A stretch of DNA of 16,275 bases, taken from NCBI GenBank assembly GCA_018623875.1, contig JAAZUZ010000020.1, forward strand, positions 1 to 16,275. Direction: 5' to 3'. Under the pieces are notes generated by a model. It was given only the letters and a program-made list of their open reading frames with translations, was not told the DNA's origin and made no database searches. Below are positions 7,181 to 14,725 of the stretch, in pieces. How positions within the stretch are numbered: position 1 is the first letter of the stretch; each line of letters starts with the position of its first letter. The DNA comes from Synechococcus sp. HW_metabat.21 (GTDB lineage Bacteria; Cyanobacteriota; Cyanobacteriia; PCC-6307; Cyanobiaceae). The translations under genes and the position numbers were made by a program.

Positions 7181-7262
7181 AGAACGCCGTCGTGGCCACA
7201 ACGGCCAACAGCGGGGTGGCAGTCAGCAGGAGCAGAACAAGGGAGGTCCAGTCGGTGTACAT
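7152..7262 (-). CDS. Possible 36-residue single-pass membrane protein
   Basis: Minus-strand ORF from the ATG at 7262 to the TGA at 7152. It encodes a short polar N-terminus with a tryptophan (MYTDWTS), one hydrophobic span of about 23 residues (8-30) and a basic tail RQKTKR. Third codon positions are almost all G or C, as in the real genes here. Size and topology resemble the small subunits of thylakoid complexes (photosystem, cytochrome b6f or NDH-1), but I cannot match it to a named one. Against it: no Shine-Dalgarno sequence, its 5' end overlaps the start of the plus-strand secreted-protein gene by 8 bp, and its 3' end runs antisense to the last 29 bp of the zinc-finger gene. Confidence 0.45.
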   Translation of the reverse strand: MYTDWTSLVLLLLTATPLLAVVATTAFFIWRQKTKR

Positions 7263-7536
7263 CGCGGCCAAGGCGCAAGCGGCGCCCATCCTCTCAGGCG
7301 CTCTGCTCGTTTTGAACTGTTGCTTGGCCTTCGCTCCCGCCCAGGCTGGTGTCGTCTTTGACGACTGTCAGCCGACGCCGGATGGGGGGGTGACCTGCAA
7401 CACCCGGCCAACGGGAAACACCCTGCTCGACGACGAGGCGGCCCGCTACGGCCTGTTCAACGAAGCCAGCCCCGGCTGGGCTGAATACGACCCCTATCAG
7501 GGCTACGACGACATGTTCGGCGGCAACGAGACCTGA
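7255..7536 (+). CDS. Small secreted protein, unknown function
   Basis: The frame is open far upstream, but the best start is the GTG at 7255, with GGGAGG (7241-7246) 8 nt before it. This gives 93 residues: a signal peptide (K6, hydrophobic core about 11-28, cleavage after APAQA at residue 31) and a 62-residue mature part. The mature protein has two cysteines (C38, C48) that could form a disulphide, is acidic, and ends in an aromatic Asp/Gly-rich region (GWAEYDPYQGYDDMFGGN). An alternative ATG at 7177 overlaps the zinc-finger gene's stop but would put about 26 extra residues before the signal peptide and has no Shine-Dalgarno sequence. Export to the lumen or periplasm is inferred. The family is unrecognised; I would expect relatives only in picocyanobacteria. 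Confidence 0.7.
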   Translation: MYIAAKAQAAPILSGALLVLNCCLAFAPAQAGVVFDDCQPTPDGGVTCNTRPTGNTLLDDEAARYGLFNEASPGWAEYDPYQGYDDMFGGNET

Positions 7537-7635
7537 TCAGCCCTCCGGCAGCTGACGAATCCGTTCAAGGTTTGGCTGGATCAAGAGGAGCTCCGTAGGA
7601 TCCGCCCCACCTTGTGATCGCTGAGCCAGCCCCCG

Positions 7636-8637
7636 ATGGAGCTCACCTACCGCCCCCGCCGCCTGCGCCGTTCCCCTGCCCTGCGGGCCATGGTTCGGGA
7701 GACCTCCCTCAGTCCGGCTGACTTCATCTATCCCCTGTTTGTCCACGAGGGGGCCACGAATGAGCCGATCGGGGCCATGCCGGGGTGCCATCGCTGGAGC
7801 CTTGACGGGCTGGTCCAGGAAGTGGGGCGTGCCTGGGACCTCGGGATCCGCTGCGTGGTTCTCTTCCCCAAGGTGGCCGATGGTTTGAAGACTGAAGACG
7901 GCGCTGAGTGCTTTAACGAGGGGGGCCTGATTCCCCGGGCAATCCGACGTCTGAAGGAAGTCCATCCTGAGATGGCGATCATGACCGATGTCGCCCTGGA
8001 CCCCTATTCCTGCGATGGCCACGACGGGATCGTCAGCGGCGAAGGGGTCGTGCTCAATGACGAAACCGTGGCCCTGCTCTGCAAGCAGGCCGTGGCTCAG
8101 GCGCGTGCCGGTGCCGATCTGATCGGACCCAGCGACATGATGGATGGACGCGTTGGTGCCATCCGCGAAGCCCTCGATGAGGAAGGCTTTGAGCACGTCG
8201 GCATCATCAGCTACACGGCGAAATACGCCTCGGCGTACTACGGCCCCTTCCGCGAAGCCCTGGATTCCGCCCCCCGTGCGGTGGCCAGTAAGCCCATCCC
8301 GAAGGACAAGTCCACCTACCAGATGGATCCGGCCAACGCCCGCGAGGCCATCACCGAGGCCCAGCTCGATGAGCAAGAGGGCGCCGACATCATGATGGTC
8401 AAGCCAGGTCTGGCCTACCTCGACATCATTCACCGTCTCCGCGAGGAGAGTGAATTGCCAATCGCGGCCTACAACGTCAGTGGCGAGTACGCCATGGTCA
8501 AGGCCGCTGCTGAGAAGGGTTGGATCGATGAGCGCGCGGTGGTGCTCGAAACCCTCCTCTGCTTTAAGCGCGCCGGAGCGGACTTGATCCTCACGTATCA
8601 CGCCTGTGATGCGGCTGAGTGGATGCGCCAGGGCTAA
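7636..8637 (+). CDS. hemB: Delta-aminolevulinic acid dehydratase (porphobilinogen synthase)
   Basis: 333 residues, normal HemB length. It condenses two 5-aminolevulinate molecules to porphobilinogen, a common step to chlorophyll, haem, bilins and cobalamin, in the cytoplasm. The two active-site lysines are visible: K196 in SYTAKYASAYYGPFR and the Schiff-base K256 in MMVKPG. The metal segment DVALDPYSCDGHDG (118-131) has aspartates at 118, 122 and 130 where zinc enzymes have cysteines. That marks the Mg-dependent, plant/cyanobacterial class. The start ATG at 7636 fits the family, which begins close to RPRRLRRS. It follows the secreted-protein gene after 99 bp and has no strong Shine-Dalgarno sequence. 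The VOC gene begins 61 bp downstream. Confidence 0.97.
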   Translation: MELTYRPRRLRRSPALRAMVRETSLSPADFIYPLFVHEGATNEPIGAMPGCHRWSLDGLVQEVGRAWDLGIRCVVLFPKVADGLKTEDGAECFNEGGLIPRAIRRLKEVHPEMAIMTDVALDPYSCDGHDGIVSGEGVVLNDETVALLCKQAVAQARAGADLIGPSDMMDGRVGAIREALDEEGFEHVGIISYTAKYASAYYGPFREALDSAPRAVASKPIPKDKSTYQMDPANAREAITEAQLDEQEGADIMMVKPGLAYLDIIHRLREESELPIAAYNVSGEYAMVKAAAEKGWIDERAVVLETLLCFKRAGADLILTYHACDAAEWMRQG

Positions 8638-8698
8638 ATCAGCCCATCAACGGTTATGAGTGCGGCCAGCTCACAATGGGTTGGCCGACCCGTGTCCC

Positions 8699-9103
8699 AT
8701 GTCCTGTAACCATCGCCTTGGCCATGTCGCCCTGCGGGTGCAGGACATGGAGCGGGCCAAGCGCTTTTACCTCGACTTGGGTCTGCGGCTGACCTGGGAA
8801 GCCAACGACTGGTGCTACGTCCAGTGGCCCACCGGTGAGGGCATTGCTCTGCTCAGCCCCGACTACAAGGCGGCCGGCCCCCACTTCGCCTTTCACGTTC
8901 AGAACCGCTCCGAAGTGGACCAAGTCCGCGAGCAGCTGCTGGCCAAAGGGCACTCCTGTGGTCCGGTGCATGACCACCGTGATGGAACGGCCTCCTTTTA
9001 TATGCAGGATCCCGAGGGCAACTGGCTGGAGATGCTCTACGAGCCCGCGGGTGGGCTGCCCTCCAATATCGGAGCTGAGCCGATTCCCTTGACCTACTCG
9101 TGA
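8699..9103 (+). CDS. Glyoxalase/VOC-family protein
   Basis: A 134-residue vicinal-oxygen-chelate protein from the ATG at 8699. The frame opens earlier at a GTG (8660), but the 13 extra residues do not look like part of the fold. Two beta-alpha-beta-beta-beta modules are evident: GHVALRVQDMERAKRFY (8-24) begins the first and HFAFHV (62-67) the second. The family's metal ligands probably include H9, H62 and E111 (in NWLEMLYEP), with a glutamate near 47 as the likely fourth. The family includes glyoxalase I, dioxygenases and resistance proteins; the substrate cannot be told from sequence. Its TGA overlaps the mutS2 start as GTGA, so the two are probably co-translated. Confidence 0.88.
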   Translation: MSCNHRLGHVALRVQDMERAKRFYLDLGLRLTWEANDWCYVQWPTGEGIALLSPDYKAAGPHFAFHVQNRSEVDQVREQLLAKGHSCGPVHDHRDGTASFYMQDPEGNWLEMLYEPAGGLPSNIGAEPIPLTYS

Positions 9104-11535
9104 CGGCTGAGCTGCACGCGCCAATCCAACAGGAGGCCCTGGAGCTGCTGGAGTGGCCGCGGCTGGCTCAACACGTCTCCAGCTTCGCCAGCACCGCTGC
9201 GGGCCGTGCCGTTGCGGCTCGGCTGCCCCTTGCCTCGACCCGTCAGCAGAGCGTGGGCTGGCTTGCTGAGACGACCGAACTGCTGGCGCTTGATGGCCTT
9301 GTTGAAGGCGGGCTGAGTTTTCGGGGCGCCGCGGATCTCGATCACACCCTGCAGCTCTGCGCCAAGGGGGGTGTGGCCAGTGGCGATGATCTCTTGGCTG
9401 TGGCGACCACCCTGGCGGCGGCTCGTCGCCTACGCCGGCAGATCGATGATCCCGAGCTCCGGCCGGTGACGACGGCCCTGGTGGAACCCCTGCGGACCTT
9501 GCCGGAGCTGGAGCAGCGCCTGCGCTTTTGCATCGAAGACGGGGGGCGTGTTGCGGATCGCGCCAGCCCGCCCCTCTCCGGTTTGCGTCTTCAGCTGGCC
9601 TCGGTGCGGATGGAGCGCCGCGATCGCCTCAATGGGCTGATTCGCCGCTACGCCGCGCTGCTCCAGGACACCGTTGTGGCTGAGCGCAATGGTCGGCCGG
9701 TTCTGGCCGTGAAAGCCGGTGCCGGCAGTCAATTGCCCGGTTTGGTGCACGACAGTTCCGCCTCCGGGAACACCGTCTTTATTGAGCCCCAGGCGGTGAT
9801 CCCCCTGGGGAACCGCATTCGTCAACTGGAAGGCAAGGAGCGTGAGGCCGAGCGAGCAGTGCTCCAGGAGCTCAGCGGCCTAGTGGGCGAGGAACAGCCG
9901 GCGCTCGAGCACCTTCAACACGTTCTGATCCAGTTGGATCTCGCCCTGGCCCGGGCCCGTTACAGCGCCTGGCTGGGGGCGGTGCGCCCCGAGCTGGAGG
10001 CGGACCCCCTGGCCCCTCTCCAGCTGGAGGGACTGCGCCATCCCCTCCTGCTCTGGCAGGAGCGCCGCCAAGGCGGACAGCCGGTGGTTCCCGTCAGCGT
10101 CCGTGTGGAGAGCAGCCTGCGGGTGGTGGCGATCACCGGTCCCAACACGGGCGGTAAGACCGTGACCCTCAAGAGTGTCGGCTTGGCGGTCTTGATGGCT
10201 CGAGCTGGTCTCTTCGTGCCCTGCAAGGGGGCGCCGCGCCTGCCCTGGTGCCAGCAGGTGCTCGCGGACATTGGCGATGAGCAGTCCCTGCAGCAGAACC
10301 TCTCCACCTTCAGTGGCCATGTGCGGCGGATCGCCCGGATCCTTGAGGCCCTGCCCGCCGCGGGTCATGATCTGGCCACCCAGCCCGGTGCCCAACTGGT
10401 GCTCCTTGATGAGGTGGGGGCTGGCACCGATCCCACCGAGGGCACGGCGCTGGCCATCGCCCTGCTCAAGCAGTTAGCCGATCGAGCGCGGTTGACCATT
10501 GCCACAACCCACTTCGGGGAGCTCAAGGCGCTCAAGTACGACGACCCGCGCTTCGAGAACGCCTCCGTGGCCTTCGACGTTGAGAGCTTGTCGCCGACCT
10601 ACCACCTGCAATGGGGGATCCCGGGGCGCAGCAATGCCTTGGCCATCGCCACGCGACTGGGGTTGGACGGCAGCGTCCTCAAGGACGCCCAGGCCCTGCT
10701 CGCTCCCCGGGGTGAGGGGGAGCTCAATCAAGTGATTGCCGGATTGGAGAGCCAGCGGCAACGGCAGCAGGATGCGGCGGAGGAGGCGGCCTCCTTGCTG
10801 GCTCGCACGGAGCTGTTGCACGAGGAGCTGCTGCAGCGCTGGCAGCAGCAGAAGGAGCAGAGCGCTGAGCTGCAGGAGCAACGCCGTCAGCAACTGGAGC
10901 GCTCGATTCGCGATGGCCAGAAGGAGGTGCGCCGCATCATTCGGCGCCTGCGCCATGGCCGCGGCAATGACACCAGCGAACTGGGCGAATCCGCCCGCCG
11001 AGCTGGCCAGCAGCTCAAGCAGCTCGAGCAGCAGCACCGCCCGATGCCGGAGCGCCGTGACCACAAGGGTTGGCTCCCCAAGGTTGGCGATCGCGTTCGT
11101 GTCCTCTCCCTGGGCAAGGCCGGCGAGGTCCTCTCCCTGAGCGAAGACGGTCGGGAGCTCAGCGTCCGCTGTGGGGTGATGCGCCTCAATCTTGAGCTGT
11201 CCGCCATCGAGGGGCTGCAGGGGGAGAAGCCCGCGCCACCGGAGACCAAGGTGGCGATCCGCAGTCGCCGGAATCCCGCGAGCCGAGGCCCGGAAGTGCG
11301 GACCGAGCGCAACACCATTGATGTTCGGGGCATGCGGGTGCATGAAGCCGAGGCCGCCGTCGAGGAACATCTGCGCGGCGCCAATGGGCCGGTGTGGGTG
11401 ATCCACGGCATCGGCACCGGCAAGCTCAAGCGCGGTCTACGGGAGTGGCTGTCCAGCGTTCCCTATGTGGAACGGGTCAGCGATGCCGCCCAGGGCGATG
11501 GTGGTCAGGGCTGCAGTGTGATTTGGGTGAAGTGA
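9100..11535 (+). CDS. mutS2: MutS2-family ATPase with Smr domain
   Basis: An 811-residue protein. Order: core/lever helices (about 1-300), ATPase with Walker A GPNTGGKT (347-354) and Walker B LVLLDEVGAGTDPTEG (433-448), a long Gln/Glu/Arg-rich coiled coil (about 545-650), a KOW-like beta segment (about 657-705), and a C-terminal Smr domain (739-811) with IDVRGMR (740-746) and the HGIGTGKL loop (769-776). MutS2 lacks the MutS mismatch-recognition domain. Members have been linked to suppression of recombination and, in Bacillus, to ribosome-collision rescue, with Smr as nuclease or ribosome-splitting module; which applies here is not known. The start is a GTG overlapping the glyoxalase stop. 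The stop is 4 nt from that of the convergent ABC ATPase gene. Confidence 0.96.
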   Translation: MTAELHAPIQQEALELLEWPRLAQHVSSFASTAAGRAVAARLPLASTRQQSVGWLAETTELLALDGLVEGGLSFRGAADLDHTLQLCAKGGVASGDDLLAVATTLAAARRLRRQIDDPELRPVTTALVEPLRTLPELEQRLRFCIEDGGRVADRASPPLSGLRLQLASVRMERRDRLNGLIRRYAALLQDTVVAERNGRPVLAVKAGAGSQLPGLVHDSSASGNTVFIEPQAVIPLGNRIRQLEGKEREAERAVLQELSGLVGEEQPALEHLQHVLIQLDLALARARYSAWLGAVRPELEADPLAPLQLEGLRHPLLLWQERRQGGQPVVPVSVRVESSLRVVAITGPNTGGKTVTLKSVGLAVLMARAGLFVPCKGAPRLPWCQQVLADIGDEQSLQQNLSTFSGHVRRIARILEALPAAGHDLATQPGAQLVLLDEVGAGTDPTEGTALAIALLKQLADRARLTIATTHFGELKALKYDDPRFENASVAFDVESLSPTYHLQWGIPGRSNALAIATRLGLDGSVLKDAQALLAPRGEGELNQVIAGLESQRQRQQDAAEEAASLLARTELLHEELLQRWQQQKEQSAELQEQRRQQLERSIRDGQKEVRRIIRRLRHGRGNDTSELGESARRAGQQLKQLEQQHRPMPERRDHKGWLPKVGDRVRVLSLGKAGEVLSLSEDGRELSVRCGVMRLNLELSAIEGLQGEKPAPPETKVAIRSRRNPASRGPEVRTERNTIDVRGMRVHEAEAAVEEHLRGANGPVWVIHGIGTGKLKRGLREWLSSVPYVERVSDAAQGDGGQGCSVIWVK

Positions 11536-11539
11536 CGCC

Positions 11540-12793
11540 CTAACCCAGTGAGGGCAGTACGGGCTCGGGGCCCGCGGCAGGTTCGGCGATCGGCTCCGGC
11601 GCCATCGGGATCGCCTCGCCGTTTGCGTCAAAGAAGCGCCAGCCCTTCGGATCGATCTCCAGGTGAACCGTTTCCCCTGGGGTGAGTGGCTCGCCCGGAT
11701 CGGCCCGTAGCTGGACCAGGTGGCTTCCCTCCTCGAGTCGGCAGGTCAGCAGTTGCTCATTGCCAAGCCCCTCTACATGGCAGACCTCAGCCGGCAGGTT
11801 GCGGTTGGTGGCTGGGGCCAAGCGCAGGTGTTCCGCCCGCAGGCCGCCCGTGAGGGTTTCACTCCCACCCGCGTCCTGCCAATACAGCAGGGCATCTCCA
11901 CTGGGCCCTTCCGGGAGGAAGCGCCGGCTGCCGAGCTGCAGCTGACCCTTGCCGGCAACGGTGATGGGCAGGAGGTTCATCGCTGGGCTACCGATGAATT
12001 GGGCCACAAAGACGTTGCTCGGCCACTGGTAGAGCTCCGTCGGTGTCCCGAGCTGTTGCAGGGAACCGCGGTTCAAGACGGCGATCCGGTGGCCCATGGT
12101 CATGGCTTCCACCTGGTCGTGGGTCACATAGACCGTCGTGGTTCCCAGCCGGCGCTGCAGTTCGACGATCTGCGCCCGGGTCCCCGCGCGCAACTTGGCA
12201 TCCAGGTTGCTTAGGGGCTCGTCCATCAAAAAGACGGATGGCTGGCGGGCGATGGCGCGTCCGAGGGCAACCCGTTGTTTTTGGCCGCCGGAGAGTTCCT
12301 TGGGCATCCGGTCCAGCAGATGCTCGAGCTCGAGGGTGCTGGCGACCTCCTGGATGCGCGCTTCAATCCGTTGTTCTCGGCTGGAGGGAATTCGGAGGGC
12401 CTTGGGCAGGGCTCGCCCGGCACGGTGCAGGCTGTCCTGGAGCTGTTGGACGCTCGTGCGCTGTCGCTGCCGCCGCAGGCCAAAGCCAATGTTGTCCGCC
12501 ACGCTCAGGTGGGGATAGAGGGCGTAGCTCTGGAAGACCATCGCCACATCCCGTTGGGATGGGCGCAGATGGGTGACCCGGCGTCCACCGACGATGATCT
12601 CGCCGCCGCTTGGGCTCTCGAGGCCCGCCAACAGCCGCAGCAGGGTGCTCTTGCCGCAGCCGGACGGTCCCACGAGGACCAAGAATTCGCCATCACGGAT
12701 CGAGAGATCCAGTTGGCGCAGGACCTCAACCGCTGCACTGCCTCGCCGTGGGGGGTAGGTCTTGCTGACCTGCTGGAAGCGAACCTCTGCCAA
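11540..12793 (-). CDS. MalK/UgpC/GgtA-like sugar or osmolyte ABC transporter ATPase
   Basis: 417 residues. Nucleotide-binding domain: Walker [10 protein letters not shown] (42-50), Q-loop Q88, signature LSGGQKQ (167-173), Walker B VFLMDEP (187-193), D-loop SNLDAK and switch H225. A C-terminal TOBE-type regulatory domain (about 270-390) and a Pro/Glu-rich tail follow. This is the CUT1 class that energises maltose, glycerol-3-phosphate, trehalose or glucosylglycerol import. No permease or binding-protein gene is nearby, so it may serve a remote system; in Synechocystis the glucosylglycerol ATPase ggtA is likewise separate from ggtBCD (recalled). The helical subdomain carries about 35-40 extra residues (107-145). 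The start is TTG with GAGG 7 nt upstream, divergent from obgE with 39 bp between. Confidence 0.9.
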   Translation of the reverse strand: MAEVRFQQVSKTYPPRRGSAAVEVLRQLDLSIRDGEFLVLVGPSGCGKSTLLRLLAGLESPSGGEIIVGGRRVTHLRPSQRDVAMVFQSYALYPHLSVADNIGFGLRRQRQRTSVQQLQDSLHRAGRALPKALRIPSSREQRIEARIQEVASTLELEHLLDRMPKELSGGQKQRVALGRAIARQPSVFLMDEPLSNLDAKLRAGTRAQIVELQRRLGTTTVYVTHDQVEAMTMGHRIAVLNRGSLQQLGTPTELYQWPSNVFVAQFIGSPAMNLLPITVAGKGQLQLGSRRFLPEGPSGDALLYWQDAGGSETLTGGLRAEHLRLAPATNRNLPAEVCHVEGLGNEQLLTCRLEEGSHLVQLRADPGEPLTPGETVHLEIDPKGWRFFDANGEAIPMAPEPIAEPAAGPEPVLPSLG

Positions 12794-12832
12794 GAACCGG
12801 CCTCACGGCGGCCCGATCTTAGGGTTGGTCAA

Positions 12833-13822
12833 ATGCAATTCATTGATCAGGCCCGGATCTCACTGCAGGCAGGACGCGGCGGCGATGGAATAGCCGCTTT
12901 TCGCCGTGAGAAATACGTCCCCGCCGGCGGCCCCTCAGGAGGTGACGGTGGCCGGGGCGGGGATGTCTGGCTGGAGGCTGATCCCAACCTCCAAACCCTG
13001 CTGGATTTCAAGTACAAGCGCCTCTTTGCCGCTGACGACGGGCGGCGGGGAGGACCGAACAAGGCCACCGGTGCCAGCGGGTCGCCCCTGGTGATCAAGG
13101 TCCCCTGTGGCACCGAAGTCCGTGATTCCCGAACTCACATCCTTTTGGGGGATCTCACCGAGAAGGGCGAGCGTCTGCTGGTGGCCGTCGGCGGCCGTGG
13201 CGGATTGGGCAATGCCCACTACCTGAGCAACCGCAACCGCGCTCCGGAGAAATTCACCGAGGGACGCGATGGGGAGGAGTGGGTCCTCCAGCTTGAGCTG
13301 AAGTTGTTGGCCGAGGTGGGAATCATTGGCCTGCCCAATGCCGGCAAGAGCACCTTGATCTCTGTGCTCTCCTCGGCGCGGCCCAAAATTGCCGATTACC
13401 CCTTCACCACCCTGGTGCCCAACCTCGGGGTGGTGCGTCGTCCCAGCGGGGATGGCACGGTCTTTGCGGATATTCCCGGGTTGATTGCCGGGGCCGCCCA
13501 GGGTGCGGGTCTCGGCCATGACTTCCTGCGTCACATCCAGCGCACCCGCCTGCTGATCCATCTGGTGGATGCCAGCTCAGAGGATGTTCTGAGCGACTTC
13601 AAAGTGGTGCAGCAGGAGCTCGCCGCCTACGGAAATGGGCTTGACGAGCGGCCCTGCCTGGTGGCGCTCAACAAAACCGAGTTGCTCTTGGATGAAGAGC
13701 TGGAGGAGCGCATTCAGCTGATTAGCGACCACTGCGGCCAATCAGTGCTGGATGTCTCTGCGGCGACTTCGAAAAACTTGGATCAGCTCTTAGCGCGGGT
13801 CTGGAAAGAGCTGGGGGTGTGA
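12833..13822 (+). CDS. obgE: GTPase ObgE/CgtA
   Basis: 329 residues from the ATG at 12833, which has AGGG 8 nt upstream. The open frame extends much further 5', but that part is antisense to the ABC ATPase gene. The Obg fold (1-158) shows its glycine-rich loops ([29 protein letters not shown]). The G domain has G1 GLPNAGKST (166-174), G2 around DYPFTT (188-193), G3 DIPG (213-216), G4 NKTE (280-283) and G5 SAATSK (309-314). It lacks the long C-terminal OCT extension found in some Obg proteins. Obg is an essential GTPase of 50S ribosome assembly linked to growth and stress control. The stop codon lies within a 10-bp stem-loop. Confidence 0.97.
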   Translation: MQFIDQARISLQAGRGGDGIAAFRREKYVPAGGPSGGDGGRGGDVWLEADPNLQTLLDFKYKRLFAADDGRRGGPNKATGASGSPLVIKVPCGTEVRDSRTHILLGDLTEKGERLLVAVGGRGGLGNAHYLSNRNRAPEKFTEGRDGEEWVLQLELKLLAEVGIIGLPNAGKSTLISVLSSARPKIADYPFTTLVPNLGVVRRPSGDGTVFADIPGLIAGAAQGAGLGHDFLRHIQRTRLLIHLVDASSEDVLSDFKVVQQELAAYGNGLDERPCLVALNKTELLLDEELEERIQLISDHCGQSVLDVSAATSKNLDQLLARVWKELGV

Positions 13823-13843
13823 GCCAGGGGAGGCCTGGCTCAC
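13819..13843. terminator. Stem-loop between convergent obgE and cp12
   Basis: GTGAGCCAGG (13819-13828) pairs perfectly with CCTGGCTCAC (13834-13843) around a 5-nt GGAGG loop. The stem includes the obgE TGA. No T-run follows on either strand, so it is not a classical intrinsic terminator. It could act as a bidirectional 3'-end stabiliser or a factor-assisted terminator. Confidence 0.55.
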
Positions 13844-13853
13844 GGCTAGTGGC

Positions 13854-14072
13854 TCAGTCGTCGTAGACGAGGCACTCAGGCGCGTCGGGGTTCAGGTCGC
13901 AGAAGACTTCCAGGGGGCTGGGGTCTTTCTGGTCGCCGGGATGGTGGGCCTTGTACTCCTCGAGGTCCTTCACTTCGTCCTGAAGGTGGCGAACCTTGGG
14001 TTGATCGCCAGCAGCTTTAGCCGCTTCGATCTCAGTTTTGTCCTTAGCGATGTGCTCGTCGATCGTGTTCAT
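13854..14072 (-). CDS. cp12: CP12-family Calvin-cycle regulator lacking N-terminal cysteines
   Basis: A 72-residue, highly charged, probably disordered protein. Its C-terminus SPLEVFCDLNPDAPECLVYDD carries the CP12 signature: cysteines C58 and C67 with eight residues between, then the VYDD tail that inserts into GAPDH. CP12 links GAPDH and phosphoribulokinase into an inactive complex when its cysteines are oxidised in the dark. The canonical N-terminal Cys pair and AWD_VEEL core are absent; in their place is a Lys/Glu-rich helix with only a DEVKDLEE (32-39) resemblance. From memory, such N-Cys-less forms occur in marine picocyanobacteria. Loss of the first disulphide should weaken PRK binding while leaving GAPDH binding possible. 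It converges on obgE and is divergent from the gene at 14237; no clear Shine-Dalgarno sequence is present. Confidence 0.9.
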   Translation of the reverse strand: MNTIDEHIAKDKTEIEAAKAAGDQPKVRHLQDEVKDLEEYKAHHPGDQKDPSPLEVFCDLNPDAPECLVYDD

Positions 14073-14236
14073 GCAATGAGGCCGGAGAGATCAGGCTGCT
14101 CGACGTCGGCCACACCATACGGGCTATGTGCCGGATGCGGAGCCATTTGTGATGGCCTTCTGATTCAGCTTTCGCTTTTCTTCGCGGCCAGAGCGGGAAG
14201 GCTGTGGCTAGCAGAGGGCTAGTGAGGGACTTCGGG

Positions 14237-14725
14237 ATGGCGCGAATCACACAGCGACACGATCGTCACTTCATGGATGAGGCCGGTCGTCTCTTCTGGA
14301 TCAATGGACCTGACCATCACTGCTACCTCTCTGAGCAGAGGCAGTGGCGCGAGGGCTTGAGTTTTGAGGACACCCTCGAGTGGAAGCAGTGCTCCCCAAC
14401 CGGTTTGGTGAGCCAGCGCTTTCATTCCTTGCAGGCGGCCTGTGAGGCCTTTGAGCACAACCAGATCCAGTGGACCTTGGATCTTTATCTGCGGCACATG
14501 GGCGATGAAATGGCCCTGCAGCGCAGCCTCAGTGACTACAAGCCAACGGCCATGAAGGAGCTGGAGGCCCGCTCGGGCCACTGCCGCCAACAACCCTGGT
14601 TGGGTCAAGGCGCGCCACGGATGCAGTGCGAGCTAACTGCCAAGCCAGGTCGCACTGCTGCGGAACTGCCGCCCCATGCCCACCGCCGTCGCCGAAGCAG
14701 CGCGACTACCCCGGCATCTCACTGA
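14237..14725 (+). CDS. Hypothetical protein, unrecognised
   Basis: 162 residues from the ATG at 14237, which has GAGGG (14224-14228) 8 nt upstream; the in-frame GTG at 14204 is a weaker start. Residues 1-110 look like a folded, soluble domain rich in His, Trp and aromatic residues (HDRHFMDEAGRLFWING, DHHCYLSEQRQWREG, QIQWTLDLYLRHMGDE). The remainder is low-complexity and basic, with an RRRR run at 150-153. There is no signal peptide or membrane span. The last 20 bp overlap the 3' end of the convergent uup gene. I do not recognise the family. The ordered N-terminal part and good ribosome site argue for a real gene; the tail may be a recent extension into the neighbour. Confidence 0.65.
   Translation: MARITQRHDRHFMDEAGRLFWINGPDHHCYLSEQRQWREGLSFEDTLEWKQCSPTGLVSQRFHSLQAACEAFEHNQIQWTLDLYLRHMGDEMALQRSLSDYKPTAMKELEARSGHCRQQPWLGQGAPRMQCELTAKPGRTAAELPPHAHRRRRSSATTPASH

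Noticed and set aside
6703..7254. In-frame 5' extension of the secreted-protein gene
   Set aside because: It overlaps gluQ and the zinc-finger gene in another frame and would bury the signal peptide; the GTG at 7255 has a strong Shine-Dalgarno sequence.
7537..8601. 354-codon open frame on the minus strand across hemB
   Set aside because: It is antisense to an unmistakable HemB with intact active-site lysines; long antisense frames are expected in GC-rich DNA.
8656..8712. 17-codon ORF between hemB and the VOC gene as a leader peptide
   Set aside because: No ribosome site, no codon pattern suggesting attenuation, and it overlaps the VOC start out of frame.
4229..11094. Three HIP1-type GCGATCGC octamers (4229, 9620, 11087)
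   Set aside because: Three copies in 16 kb is only slightly above what a GC-rich sequence gives by chance, all lie in genes, and they do not form a system.
10474..11406. 310-codon minus-strand open frame across mutS2
   Set aside because: Composition (Leu/Ala/Gln runs) mirrors the coiled-coil codons of MutS2 and no domain is recognisable.
12275..12832. In-frame 5' extension of obgE by about 186 codons
   Set aside because: The extension is antisense to the ABC ATPase, and the Obg domain begins exactly at the ATG at 12833 with a ribosome site.
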